Positions 23,259 to 30,560 of a DNA stretch of 41,723 nucleotides are shown here, one piece after another (the first letter of the stretch is position 1; each line of letters opens with the position of its first letter). Source of the DNA: Lentisphaerota bacterium (GTDB lineage Bacteria > Verrucomicrobiota > Lentisphaeria > Victivallales > Victivallaceae); the NCBI GenBank assembly GCA_015061775.1, contig SUVY01000018.1:1-41723 (forward strand), read 5' to 3'. The notes beneath the pieces are model-generated. The model saw nothing but the letters and a program-made list of their open reading frames with translations, made no database searches and was not told the DNA's origin. The position numbers and the translations under genes are program-made.

Positions 23259-23270
23259 ATATAACATAGA

Positions 23271-23346
23271 GTGCCCGTAGCTCAGTTGGTAGAGCAAGTG
23301 ACTCTTAATCACTGGGTCCACGGTTCGAGTCCGTGCGGGCGCACCA
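23271..23346 (+). tRNA. tRNA-Lys (anticodon CTT)
   Basis: The 76-nt cloverleaf has acceptor GTGCCCG/CGGGCGC with one G-T pair, the D-loop CAGTTGGTAG, anticodon stem AGTGA/TCACT with loop CTCTTAA (anticodon 23304-23306), T-loop TTCGAGT and encoded CCA. It reads AAG codons. Confidence 0.95.
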
Positions 23347-23356
23347 TTTTGAATAC

Positions 23357-23380
23357 AACCGCTTTACGCGGTTTTTTTTT
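23357..23380 (+). terminator. Rho-independent terminator of tRNA-Lys
   Basis: AACCGC (23357-23362) and GCGGTT (23368-23373) form the stem, followed by a T-run to 23380. The transposable element begins three bases later. Confidence 0.85.
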
Positions 23381-23384
23381 GTGG

Positions 23385-23425
23385 GGCTGTTGCAAAACCT
23401 TGGAAAGGTGAGCAACAGCCTTTTT
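23385..23425 (+). terminator. Inward-facing terminator-like hairpin at the element's left end
   Basis: GGCTGTTGC (23385-23393) pairs with GCAACAGCC (23412-23420), with an inner ACCTT/AAGGT stem, followed by TTTTT. It reuses the terminal inverted repeat as one arm. It would stop transcription entering from tRNA-Lys. Copy 2 at 41516 keeps the stem but has TTTAT. Confidence 0.65.
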
Positions 23426-23482
23426 CTATTGTTTGAAAGAAGCCAAGCCACGCAGTCCGGCTTGAGAAAACGGAAGGCTCCC

Positions 23483-23518
23483 GAACGGAGAGGAACGGAG
23501 TTGAACGGAGTGAACGGA
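23483..23518 (+). repeat. Short tandem repeat GAACGGA x4
   Basis: Heptamers start at 23483, 23493, 23503 and 23512 with 2-3-base linkers. This is the inverse of the TCCGTTC array at 293-328, and the linkers AGTT and AGT also match. Confidence 0.8.
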
Positions 23519-23624
23519 GATCATGTATGTGGAGAAGTATTCCGCCCGCCATTGTCTGCGCCACAACTTAGCCGTGCATTACGCCGAGAACAACAGCGTG
23601 CAACATACCCAAACGCCAAACACC

Positions 23625-23674
23625 GCCGCAAACATCTGCGTGAGTTTGCGCGATGAGCGCAAAAAATATACCTG
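23625..23674 (+). repeat. Hairpin module upstream of structured element C
   Basis: CGCCGCAAACATCTGCGTGAG and the GTTTGCGCG arm are followed by ATGAGCGC and AAAAAATATACCTG. It is homologous to 2627-2676, but the arms are less perfect. Two related half-copies ending in CAACATACCC and CGACATACGG lie at about 23588 and 23722. Confidence 0.6.
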
Positions 23675-23757
23675 CTTCGCCGCATACGCATAGAAATACC
23701 AATAAAAAAACGCCCCGTATCGCCGCAAAGAACTGCGTGCGACATACGGTAGCAGGA

Positions 23758-24095
23758 GTGAGCCGATAGGAAAATCGGCTCACGACGGGTGCAGGGTGCA
23801 AACCCTGCTGCAGGTCAAGGAATGCATAATTCCTTGCGCATCGCACGGATGTGAGTGCCTGAGCAGCCAGAAAAGGCTGCTCAGGGGCGGCTACTATGCC
23901 GCCCGGAGCCGAACGCAGGGAAGAGGCGGATGAAGCCGGGAGCAGAACGCGGCACCACTAAGAATAGCAGGCTCAATACCCAATCCCCCAAAAAGGCGTC
24001 GGATACATGATTTTGAAAAAATCATGTATCCAGAGGTGCAGGGGACTCTCCCCTGCCGGGAGATTTTTAAGAGGCAAGCAGCCTCTTAAACTCCC
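23758..24095 (+). ncRNA. Candidate structured RNA/DNA element, copy C
   Basis: The order of stems equals copy B. P1 GTGAGCCGAT/ATCGGCTCAC (23758-23783); GCAGGGT/ACCCTGC; AAGGAAT/ATTCCTT; the invariant CATCGCACGGATGTGAGTGC; P3 CTGAGCAGCC/GGCTGCTCAG; P4 GGGCGGC/GCCGCCC with a different loop; GGAGCCGAACGCAGGG; P6 24001-24014 with 24018-24031 (14 bp); P7 GCAGGGGA/TCCCCTGC; P8 TTAAGAGGC/GCCTCTTAA inside GGGAG/CTCCC. Compared with B, three P1 pairs and six P6 pairs change on both sides. It lies inside the 753-bp transposable element. Its product and transcription are unknown. Confidence 0.5.
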
Positions 24096-24176
24096 TCACC
24101 ATACGATGCTGAAACAATAAGGTTTTGCAACAGCCCGCGCCCCTCTCACCCTTTCAAGAAAAGCGAAAAAACTTTT

Positions 24177-25037
24177 TTATTTACTTTTACCTACCTTTGG
24201 CGGGAACAGAGCCTTTTTCAAATCGCAGGTGATGTACTTTTCGGAGTACATCACTTTTGCATGATTGCGTTTGATGATTTCTGTTCCGGTGATTTTGCCT
24301 GTTTTTTTATCTACGGTTTCTCTTATAACTGTTCCGTTGCGGAACCATGAACCGTTTTCCTGAGAGAAGTGTTCGTCAACGCTTTTGATATGGTAAGATG
24401 TTTCTGACGGAACATCTGAACGCAGTTCGGCATTGAGATATTTTTCATCGGTAAAAATTACCAGCTGATAACAGTTCGGAGTGCAGTTTTTGAAGCGGTA
24501 ATCGAGATAGTTGTAACTTATGCTGGTGCCGACTCCGAAGGGAACCTGTCGTCCGAAATCCGGGAAGAGATCGACTCCGTCATGGTGGTGGTGTTCGGTG
24601 ATTTCAAGCGGAGTATGCAGAACGAGCCAGTGTATGAGGTTGCTCAACTGACACAAGCCGCCTCCGATGCCACGGTCAGGCGAGCCGTGCTTTATCATCA
24701 ATCCCTCGCGGTATCCCTTTTTTGCCGAGGTTTTTCCGACAAGATGCCAGAGGGAAAACGTTTCTCCCGGCTGGATCAGCACTCCGGATATTTTAGGGGA
24801 GGCGAGAGCGAGGTTGACGGCTTTGTTTTCCTGAAGTTCCATATCCACGTCTCCGAGCTGCCTGCGGATGAGTGATTTATGTTTGTATATCACGTGCGGA
24901 AGGAGTTTTTCCGACTTGCACCGGCAGAAGCGATCCCGGCTCAAAAGGTCGCTCACCCGGCGCAGAATACAGCACTTCACCACCGATATCCTGTAACACA
25001 GCGGAGATATTTCACAAAATAATTTTCGCTTTTTCAT
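24177..25037 (-). CDS. VanW-family protein
   Basis: This 286-residue protein contains the VanW domain: PGETFSLWHLVGKTSAKKGY and GGGLCQLSNL, followed by EHHHHDGVDLFPDFGRQVPFG. VanW was named from vancomycin-resistance clusters, but its biochemical role is not established, and no van genes lie nearby. There is no clear signal peptide; the N-terminus is basic and cysteine-rich. The gene is monocistronic, with its 3' end next to a family 2 repeat fragment (24140-24176). The ATG at 25037 has only a weak purine-rich site upstream. Confidence 0.85.
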   Translation of the reverse strand: MKKRKLFCEISPLCYRISVVKCCILRRVSDLLSRDRFCRCKSEKLLPHVIYKHKSLIRRQLGDVDMELQENKAVNLALASPKISGVLIQPGETFSLWHLVGKTSAKKGYREGLMIKHGSPDRGIGGGLCQLSNLIHWLVLHTPLEITEHHHHDGVDLFPDFGRQVPFGVGTSISYNYLDYRFKNCTPNCYQLVIFTDEKYLNAELRSDVPSETSYHIKSVDEHFSQENGSWFRNGTVIRETVDKKTGKITGTEIIKRNHAKVMYSEKYITCDLKKALFPPKVGKSK

Positions 25038-25069
25038 CTCTGTTTCCCAAACTTTGCGGTATCGCAGAA

Positions 25070-25098
25070 AATTTATCTCTGCAAAGCCGGTATTTCAA
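25070..25098 (-). promoter_or_regulatory. Predicted vanW-like gene promoter
   Basis: On the minus strand TTGAAA (25098-25093) and TAAATT (25075-25070) are 17 bp apart, about 33 bp from the ATG. Confidence 0.45.
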
Positions 25099-25136
25099 GA
25101 AAAAATAATATTTTTTGCAGGAATTTGTGAAAATAT

Positions 25137-25165
25137 TTGATTTACGTGTCCATGCGTATTATATT
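25137..25165 (+). promoter_or_regulatory. Predicted promoter of Bax-inhibitor-1 / coaB genes
   Basis: TTGATT (25137-25142) and TATATT (25160-25165) are 17 bp apart, and the start codon follows at 25216. It is divergent from the vanW-like promoter. Confidence 0.6.
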
Positions 25166-25215
25166 TAATCCTGAAACGCTGACCTTTATAAAAATACTTG
25201 AAAGGAGATATACTT

Positions 25216-25932
25216 ATGGATGAGCAGCAATACAACACTTACGCCGTTCCCTCATATCAGGATATGGTGCGTGCCCAGAGCGCATTTATCAACCGCGTTT
25301 ACACGTGGATGAGTATCGGACTTGCCCTTACGGGATTCATCGCCTGGTTCCTCGGCGAGCGCAACATCGAATTTATCATCAAACATCAGCAATGGTTTCT
25401 TCCGCTTATTGTGGTCGAAGTCCTGCTTGTGCTTGCTATGAGCTGGATGATCAACAAGATAAGTCCCGCCGTGGCATCGGTGATGTTTTTCATCTATGCC
25501 GCGATCAACGGAGTGACTCTGTCGTGGATATTCCTTGCTTACCAGATCGGTTCGATAGCCAACGTCTTTTTTATCACTTGCGGAACTTTTGCCGGAATGA
25601 GCATTTACGGTTATGTCACCAAGCGCGATCTTACCGGAGTCGGCTCCTTCTGCCTTATGGCGATCTGGGGACTCATCATCGCAGGTATCATCAATATTTT
25701 CTGGCACAACGACCTTGCCCAGTTTGTTATCTCCTGCCTCGGAGTTCTCGTCTTCGTCGGACTCACCGCCTACGATACCCAGAAGATCAAGCAGCTTGCT
25801 CTCGCGGCTGCCGAGGGACAGATCGACCCCGCGTCAGCGAAGAAGTTCGCCGTCATCGGAGCTCTGGAGCTCTATCTTGATTTTGTCAACCTCTTTCTCT
25901 ATCTTCTGCGTCTTTTCGGACGCCGCCGCTGA
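25216..25932 (+). CDS. Bax inhibitor-1 family membrane protein
   Basis: The 238-residue protein has a short polar N-terminus and seven hydrophobic segments, the layout of the BI-1/YccA/YbhL family (inner membrane; calcium or pH-gated leak and FtsH-interaction roles are known for members). The YDTQKIKQLA segment after the fifth to sixth helix is a family signature, and GALELYLDFVNLFLYLLRLFG is the conserved last region. The true start is ATG 25216, six bases after AAGGAG; an in-frame TTG at 25198 would put that site inside the gene. coaB begins two bases after its stop. YccA relatives bind FtsH, and the HflK/HflC-like genes lie 1.6 kb downstream, which may be coincidence. Confidence 0.92.
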   Translation: MDEQQYNTYAVPSYQDMVRAQSAFINRVYTWMSIGLALTGFIAWFLGERNIEFIIKHQQWFLPLIVVEVLLVLAMSWMINKISPAVASVMFFIYAAINGVTLSWIFLAYQIGSIANVFFITCGTFAGMSIYGYVTKRDLTGVGSFCLMAIWGLIIAGIINIFWHNDLAQFVISCLGVLVFVGLTAYDTQKIKQLALAAAEGQIDPASAKKFAVIGALELYLDFVNLFLYLLRLFGRRR

Positions 25933-25934
25933 AA

Positions 25935-26552
25935 ATGCGTATTCTCATAACGGCGGGACCGACCCGCGAAAAAATCGATCCCGTGAGGTTCATAACCAAT
26001 TACTCCACGGGAAAAATGGGGTATGCGCTCGCACAGTCTGCGGTCGAAGCCGGGCATGAGGTCGTGCTGGTCTCAGGTCCCGTGACGCTCAAGGCTCCGG
26101 AAAATCTTGCGGAGTTCCACAGCGTTGAGAGCGCGCAGGATATGGCAGAAGCTGTGTTCAGTATATTTCCCTCCTGCGACGCCGCGATCATGGTTGCCGC
26201 TGTGGCGGATTACCGTCCGGCGGAAATATGCAGCTCCAAGATGAAAAAGAGTGACGGAGACCTCTTTTTGCGTCTCGAGCGCACCACCGATATCCTTGCC
26301 GGACTCGGAAAACTCAAACGCGATGACCAGAAACTTATCGGTTTCGCCGCCGAGACCGACGACCTGCTCGCCAACGCTCAGGGAAAACTTGAGCGGAAAA
26401 ATCTCGATTGGATAGCCGCCAATAAAGTGTCCGACGGCTTCGGTTCCGAGACCAACAAGGTGATACTCCTGTCGCGTACAGGAGAACGGGTTGATATCGA
26501 TACCGCCGACAAGAAGAGTGTGGCGGAAAAAATACTTGAAACAGTCTTTTGA
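25935..26552 (+). CDS. coaB: Phosphopantothenate-cysteine ligase, stand-alone CoaB
   Basis: CoaB joins 4'-phosphopantothenate to cysteine in coenzyme A synthesis. The 205-residue product starts directly with MRILITAGPTREKIDPVR and has the FITNYSTGKMG dimerisation/CTP motif, AAVADYRP, GFAAET and DWIAANKV. In most bacteria this domain is fused behind a flavin decarboxylase (CoaC); here CoaC is absent, so a separate gene is expected elsewhere. It is co-transcribed with the Bax-inhibitor-1 gene and probably the downstream kinase-like gene, 23 bp away. Confidence 0.92.
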   Translation: MRILITAGPTREKIDPVRFITNYSTGKMGYALAQSAVEAGHEVVLVSGPVTLKAPENLAEFHSVESAQDMAEAVFSIFPSCDAAIMVAAVADYRPAEICSSKMKKSDGDLFLRLERTTDILAGLGKLKRDDQKLIGFAAETDDLLANAQGKLERKNLDWIAANKVSDGFGSETNKVILLSRTGERVDIDTADKKSVAEKILETVF

Positions 26553-26575
26553 ATTGAACACGGGGGAGTCCTTTC

Positions 26576-27388
26576 TTGAAAAATTTCAACGGTGCAGAGA
26601 GCCGCTTTTCGTCCTGGAGTTATGCCGAAAAGGGCTTTGAAGATATACTCAGTGAACTGAGAAGCGGCACTCCGGCAATGAGTAAAAGTGCCGGATTGAT
26701 AAATGAGTCCTCCGGAAAAATGGTCTGGCGCCTTGTCCGCAGCGCAAACGGCAGGGAGTATGATTTTGCCTACAAGATCAATCCGGGGAAGACTCCGTGG
26801 CGTTACATATTTTCTCCGTCCCTTGCGGTGCGCGAGGCGGAAAATTATTGTATGTTTGAGGCTATGGGGTTTCCGGTCGCTCATGTTCTCGCAGTCGGAG
26901 ATGTGCGCAAGTTTTTCATTCTCAAAGAGAATTTTATCGCTACGACCTATATTCCCGGGACCCGCGACGGCAGGGAGTTTATGCCGGGAGGGGCGTTCCG
27001 TGAGAACGACGACCTGCTGAGAGAATACACCAGACAGAATTTCCTGCTGCTTGCCAGGATACACGATAATAACGTGTTCCACAAGGCGTTCCACCCGCGC
27101 AATCTGCTCTGGAGAGAAAACGATGGAAAACTTGAGGTATTCTGGATCGACGTCGCCCGCTGCCGCAAAGTGGGAAAACGCCGTATGGACAGAGCTGTGC
27201 TCGTTGATCTGCATACCTACTTCAGAGATATGAAGCTCACATACGAGGAGCTCGAAGAGTACGTCGGATATTATCTCGCAAACCGCTGCAACGGAACATA
27301 TACCGGAGGAAAAACTGCATTGATAAACGCGCTTTTTAAATTCCGCCGCCGTATGTTCAGCCGCAAACGATATACGATTACCGGGTGA
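26576..27388 (+). CDS. Lipopolysaccharide-kinase-like (InaA/KdkA/WaaP-type) protein
   Basis: This 270-residue protein resembles protein-kinase-fold enzymes that phosphorylate LPS sugars. An N-lobe with YDFAYKINPGKTPW supplies the likely ATP lysine (K in AYKI), EAENYCMFEAMG is the helix Glu, the catalytic-loop position reads FHKAFHPRNLLW, and FWIDVARCRK is the DFG-like metal motif. The catalytic loop normally has HxD; here Ala replaces Asp (HKA), so activity is doubtful or altered. The start is a TTG at 26576: GGGGGAG ends seven bases upstream, and no ATG occurs before residue 35. Confidence 0.75.
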   Translation: MKNFNGAESRFSSWSYAEKGFEDILSELRSGTPAMSKSAGLINESSGKMVWRLVRSANGREYDFAYKINPGKTPWRYIFSPSLAVREAENYCMFEAMGFPVAHVLAVGDVRKFFILKENFIATTYIPGTRDGREFMPGGAFRENDDLLREYTRQNFLLLARIHDNNVFHKAFHPRNLLWRENDGKLEVFWIDVARCRKVGKRRMDRAVLVDLHTYFRDMKLTYEELEEYVGYYLANRCNGTYTGGKTALINALFKFRRRMFSRKRYTITG

Positions 27389-27505
27389 GCCCCCCGGAGC
27401 GGTGCCGATATGCTCCGCATCATTTGCCGCCGGATGGACAGGTATATTGAAACGCAGAAGAGAGCGTTTTATCCTGCCAGCCGGCATATTTTTTGCGCGT
27501 TTCCC

Positions 27506-27534
27506 TTGATATTTTGCGCTTTACGGTGTATAGT
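27506..27534 (+). promoter_or_regulatory. Predicted promoter of the SPFH-transporter operon
   Basis: TTGATA (27506-27511) and TATAGT (27529-27534) are exactly 17 bp apart; the GTG start follows at 27581. The short gap before it (27389-27505) contains a CGGAGC/GCTCCG inverted repeat without a T-run. Confidence 0.65.
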
Positions 27535-27580
27535 ATTAGTGTGTATTATAGTACAATGAACAAAATCAAGGAGTGTTATT

Positions 27581-29575
27581 GTGGCAAACGAAAACGAAAT
27601 CCGTACCGCAATCGATGCCGGAAAGCTCAACACCAAGCTTTCCACAGTCGGTTGGATCCTGTCAGCAGTGATGCTGGTAGTGTGTATCATCATGTCGTCC
27701 GTGCGCGGAGGAAATGTGTTCATGCTGGGATGTGTTCCCTTTGCGCTGGCACTGCTCTTCGGTCTGGGCAGCATGATCTATGCGATGCTCTCGACCAGCG
27801 CGGCGCAGGAGAGTGAGGAAAAAGAGCTTCTTTCGCGCCGCCGTGCCGAGAGCCGCGCGCTCGACGTGGATGAAGATGTCCGTTTTACGGCTGGACGCTC
27901 CTTTGAAAACTACTGCCGCTTCGCTCCTTACGTTCTCAGTATCATCGGAGCTCTGGTGCTCGGAGTCATACTTTTTATCACCTATCGCACCTGGAGCCAG
28001 GTCGATGGAGGAGCGATCGCCATATCCGGCAATCCGATAGATTACGCGCTTATCGCGGCAGTCATGATGCTGGTTTCAGTCTTCGCCGGAGCGTTTTTCA
28101 TCGGTCAGAGCCGTACCCCCAATTTCCGTTGGCTCCGTCCGGTCGGAGCTTGGCTCGTGGTCGGATTTGCCGTCCTTGCCTGCGCTGCGGCTGGAGCTCT
28201 CTGCTATAAGAACAATCTGCTCTATGCCGATTACACTCTGGCAAAAATAATTTCCTGGATATTCGTGCTGCTCGGAGCTGAGTTTATCAGCAACTTTGTG
28301 ATCGAGTTTTACCGTCCGCGCACGATCATCGAGACACGTCCGGTGTTCGAGAGCCGTCTGCTCGCGCTCTTCACCGAGCCGGGAGGCGTGATGCGCAATA
28401 TAGCTTCTGCGCTCGATTATCAGTTCGGTTTCAAAATTTCAAGTACCGGAATTTACAGCTTCATCGAGCGTGCATTCTTTCCGATCCTGCTGCTCTGGGC
28501 TGCGGTGTTCTGGCTTTCCACTTCGATTTGCGAAGTCGGTCCCAGTCAGTACGGAGTCCGTGAGAGCTTCGGCAAAGTGATCGACAAAGAGCTGCTCAAA
28601 CCCGGTATCTACCTTACATTGCCGCGTCCGTTCGGAAAACTCCGCACCGTGAGCTGCTCAGAGATCCAGCGTGTGGTCATCGGTGAGTTTGCTGACGGAG
28701 GCAAAAAATCCGCTGTGAAAGATGATACTCCCGACGATGGACACGGCCACAGCAAACCCAAAGCCGACCCCAATGCCGGCAAACCCAAGCAGGTTCTCAC
28801 CTGGACAGATGAGCACGGAACCGATGAGGACAACTTCATCGTTGCGGTTCCGGTCGAAAAAGGCAAAAATGCCAGCCCCGAAGAGGAGGCTGCTTCGATA
28901 TCGTTCCTGCGTCTTGCCATTCCCATCCAGTACCGCGTCCGTCCTGATGGCGTGATGAATTATCTTTACGGAAACAGCAATCCCGTGACCATGCTCATCC
29001 GCATCGGAGAGCGCGTTGCGACCCGTTACCTTGCCAGCAGCTCGATGATGGAGATCATCGCTACCGGAAGAAGCTCCGCCGAAGAGGATATGCGTAAAGA
29101 GGTCCAGAAACTTGCCGATGAGGCAAATCTCGGAATCGAGATCACCGCGGTCAACATCCTCGGAGCGCATCCTCCGGTAGGAGAGGTCGCAACTGCGTTC
29201 CAGAACGTCATCTCTGCGATGGAGGAGAAAGAGACCGCCATCCTTACAGCGAAGAGCTACCGCACCACCACTCTTCCTGAGTCAGAAGTTCAGGCACTCG
29301 CGCTCATTGCCGATGCCAACAGCTACAAATACCGTACTGCCACCGTTGCCAAGGCTGAAAACAAACGTTTCGGAAATCAGCTTCTGGCTTACAAGGCAAT
29401 GCCTGAGATGTTCGTGCTCCGCAGCTATCTCGACTTCCTGCGCGATGACTGCAGCCATATAAGAAAATATGTGATGTCGCCCAACAACACCTCGGAGGTG
29501 TTCCAGATCAACCTGGAGCAGAAAGAGCGGCTCGACCTGACCGATGCTGATATCGCAGCGGTTCCGTCCAAGTAA
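27581..29575 (+). CDS. SPFH/HflK-like protein with multi-pass N-terminal membrane domain
   Basis: This 664-residue protein has about six to seven membrane segments in its first 320 residues. After the last one, the segment STSICEVGPSQYGVRESFGKV begins a prohibitin-type SPFH domain, which continues through LKPGIYLTLPRPFGKLR to about 520. A long helical region follows (AEEDMRKEVQKLADEANLGI and on). A charged, histidine-containing insert (DDGHGHSKPKADPN, about 390-405) interrupts the domain. HflK proteins normally have one anchor, so the multi-pass front is unusual. The start codon is GTG, with AAGGAG seven bases upstream. It is the first gene of the operon and is followed by two single-anchor SPFH genes. 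Confidence 0.85.
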   Translation: MANENEIRTAIDAGKLNTKLSTVGWILSAVMLVVCIIMSSVRGGNVFMLGCVPFALALLFGLGSMIYAMLSTSAAQESEEKELLSRRRAESRALDVDEDVRFTAGRSFENYCRFAPYVLSIIGALVLGVILFITYRTWSQVDGGAIAISGNPIDYALIAAVMMLVSVFAGAFFIGQSRTPNFRWLRPVGAWLVVGFAVLACAAAGALCYKNNLLYADYTLAKIISWIFVLLGAEFISNFVIEFYRPRTIIETRPVFESRLLALFTEPGGVMRNIASALDYQFGFKISSTGIYSFIERAFFPILLLWAAVFWLSTSICEVGPSQYGVRESFGKVIDKELLKPGIYLTLPRPFGKLRTVSCSEIQRVVIGEFADGGKKSAVKDDTPDDGHGHSKPKADPNAGKPKQVLTWTDEHGTDEDNFIVAVPVEKGKNASPEEEAASISFLRLAIPIQYRVRPDGVMNYLYGNSNPVTMLIRIGERVATRYLASSSMMEIIATGRSSAEEDMRKEVQKLADEANLGIEITAVNILGAHPPVGEVATAFQNVISAMEEKETAILTAKSYRTTTLPESEVQALALIADANSYKYRTATVAKAENKRFGNQLLAYKAMPEMFVLRSYLDFLRDDCSHIRKYVMSPNNTSEVFQINLEQKERLDLTDADIAAVPSK

Positions 29576-29619
29576 GAAGATCAAATTTAAATATAAAATA
29601 AAAATTGGAGGTTTTAAAA

Positions 29620-30537
29620 ATGTCAAGCGGTAACTTTTTCAAACACGTTCCGACGCTTCTGCTCGGACTTGCTGTGGCGGCGATCCTGCTGGTTGCGGTG
29701 TTTTCATTCCAGCTCAACCAGACTGAGACTGCGGTCGTGACCACCTTCGGACGTCCGGCGCAGGTAACTGAACCCGGATTGCACTTCCGTTGGCCGTTCC
29801 CCTTCCAGCGCATCTCCCGTTTCGACAAGCGTGTCCGCAGCTTTGAGGGCGGAGCAGGAAAACTCGAAGAGACCACCACCAGCGACGGACACAACATCCT
29901 CGTCGGAATCTATGTCGATTTCCAGATCGGAGATGTCGTGACCTTCTTCCGCACCTTTGAAAACATCTCCAACGCAGAAGATCAGCTCAACAGCTGGATG
30001 CGCAGCGCGAAAAACGCCGCCTTCGGTCAGTACCGCTTCAACCAGATCGTCAACACCGATCCCAAACAGATGAAGCTCACCGAGATCCAGAACCGCATCA
30101 AAGATGAGCTCACCCGCAAGACTTCCGGCTACGGCCTCAAGATCCTGAGGGTCGGAATCAATACCATAAACGTTCCCAAGACCGTCAGCGAAAAGGTTTT
30201 CGCCCGCATGATCGCTGAGCGTAAACTGGTCGCCGACAAATATATCGCCGAGGGTAACAGCGAGGCGCGCAAGATCCGCATCGAGGCGGACAGCGCAAGG
30301 ACCATCCGCCTTGCCGATGCTGAGGCGAAAGCCAAGGAGATCCGCGCCGAGGGAGACGTCGAGGCGGCGAAGAGCTATGAGATCTTCCAGAAGAACCCCG
30401 AGCTCGCCAAGTTCCTCCGCAAGCTCGACAGTCTGCGTGAGATCATGCGTGGACGCACCACGCTGGTCATCGACACCAATACGGCTCCCTTTGACCTGCT
30501 CCAGCCCGGTGCAGAGAACCTCAAATCCAACAAGTAA
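29620..30537 (+). CDS. HflC-like SPFH protein
   Basis: The 305-residue protein has one N-terminal anchor (about 8-27), an SPFH domain starting FSFQLNQTETAVVTTFGRP, and an Ala/Glu/Arg-rich helix (EARKIRIEADSARTIRLADA onward) typical of HflC. In other bacteria HflC and HflK form a membrane cage around the protease FtsH and limit its activity. The ATG at 29620 follows GGAGG by eight bases; an earlier in-frame TTG-type start would cover that site. It sits between two other SPFH genes, in the order large protein, HflC-like, HflK-like. Confidence 0.9.
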   Translation: MSSGNFFKHVPTLLLGLAVAAILLVAVFSFQLNQTETAVVTTFGRPAQVTEPGLHFRWPFPFQRISRFDKRVRSFEGGAGKLEETTTSDGHNILVGIYVDFQIGDVVTFFRTFENISNAEDQLNSWMRSAKNAAFGQYRFNQIVNTDPKQMKLTEIQNRIKDELTRKTSGYGLKILRVGINTINVPKTVSEKVFARMIAERKLVADKYIAEGNSEARKIRIEADSARTIRLADAEAKAKEIRAEGDVEAAKSYEIFQKNPELAKFLRKLDSLREIMRGRTTLVIDTNTAPFDLLQPGAENLKSNK

Positions 30538-30560
30538 GTCAGCCGGGAAGGATATTTCAA

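Larger units (their letters stand above)
23384..24136. mobile_element. 753-bp non-autonomous transposable element with 18-bp terminal inverted repeats
   Basis: The left end GGGCTGTTGCAAAACCTT (23384-23401) is the exact inverse of the right end at 24119-24136. The GGNCTGTTGCAAA type of terminus resembles those of IS5- and IS6-type insertion sequences, but no transposase gene is present. Inside are the left-end hairpin, the GAACGGA tandem repeat, a palindromic module and structured copy C. A second copy starts at 41515. I see no target duplication: the flanks are TTTTGTG and GCGCCCC. The right flank continues into a family 2 fragment (CTTTCAAGAAAAGCG). Confidence 0.8.

Noticed and set aside
23374-24145. 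Target-site duplication around the transposable element
   Set aside because: The immediate flanks (TTTTGTG and GCGCCCC) do not match over any length longer than chance; none can be claimed.
24177-25037. Vancomycin-resistance locus
   Set aside because: VanW-domain proteins occur widely outside resistance clusters, and no vanH, vanA/B, vanX or regulator genes are present.
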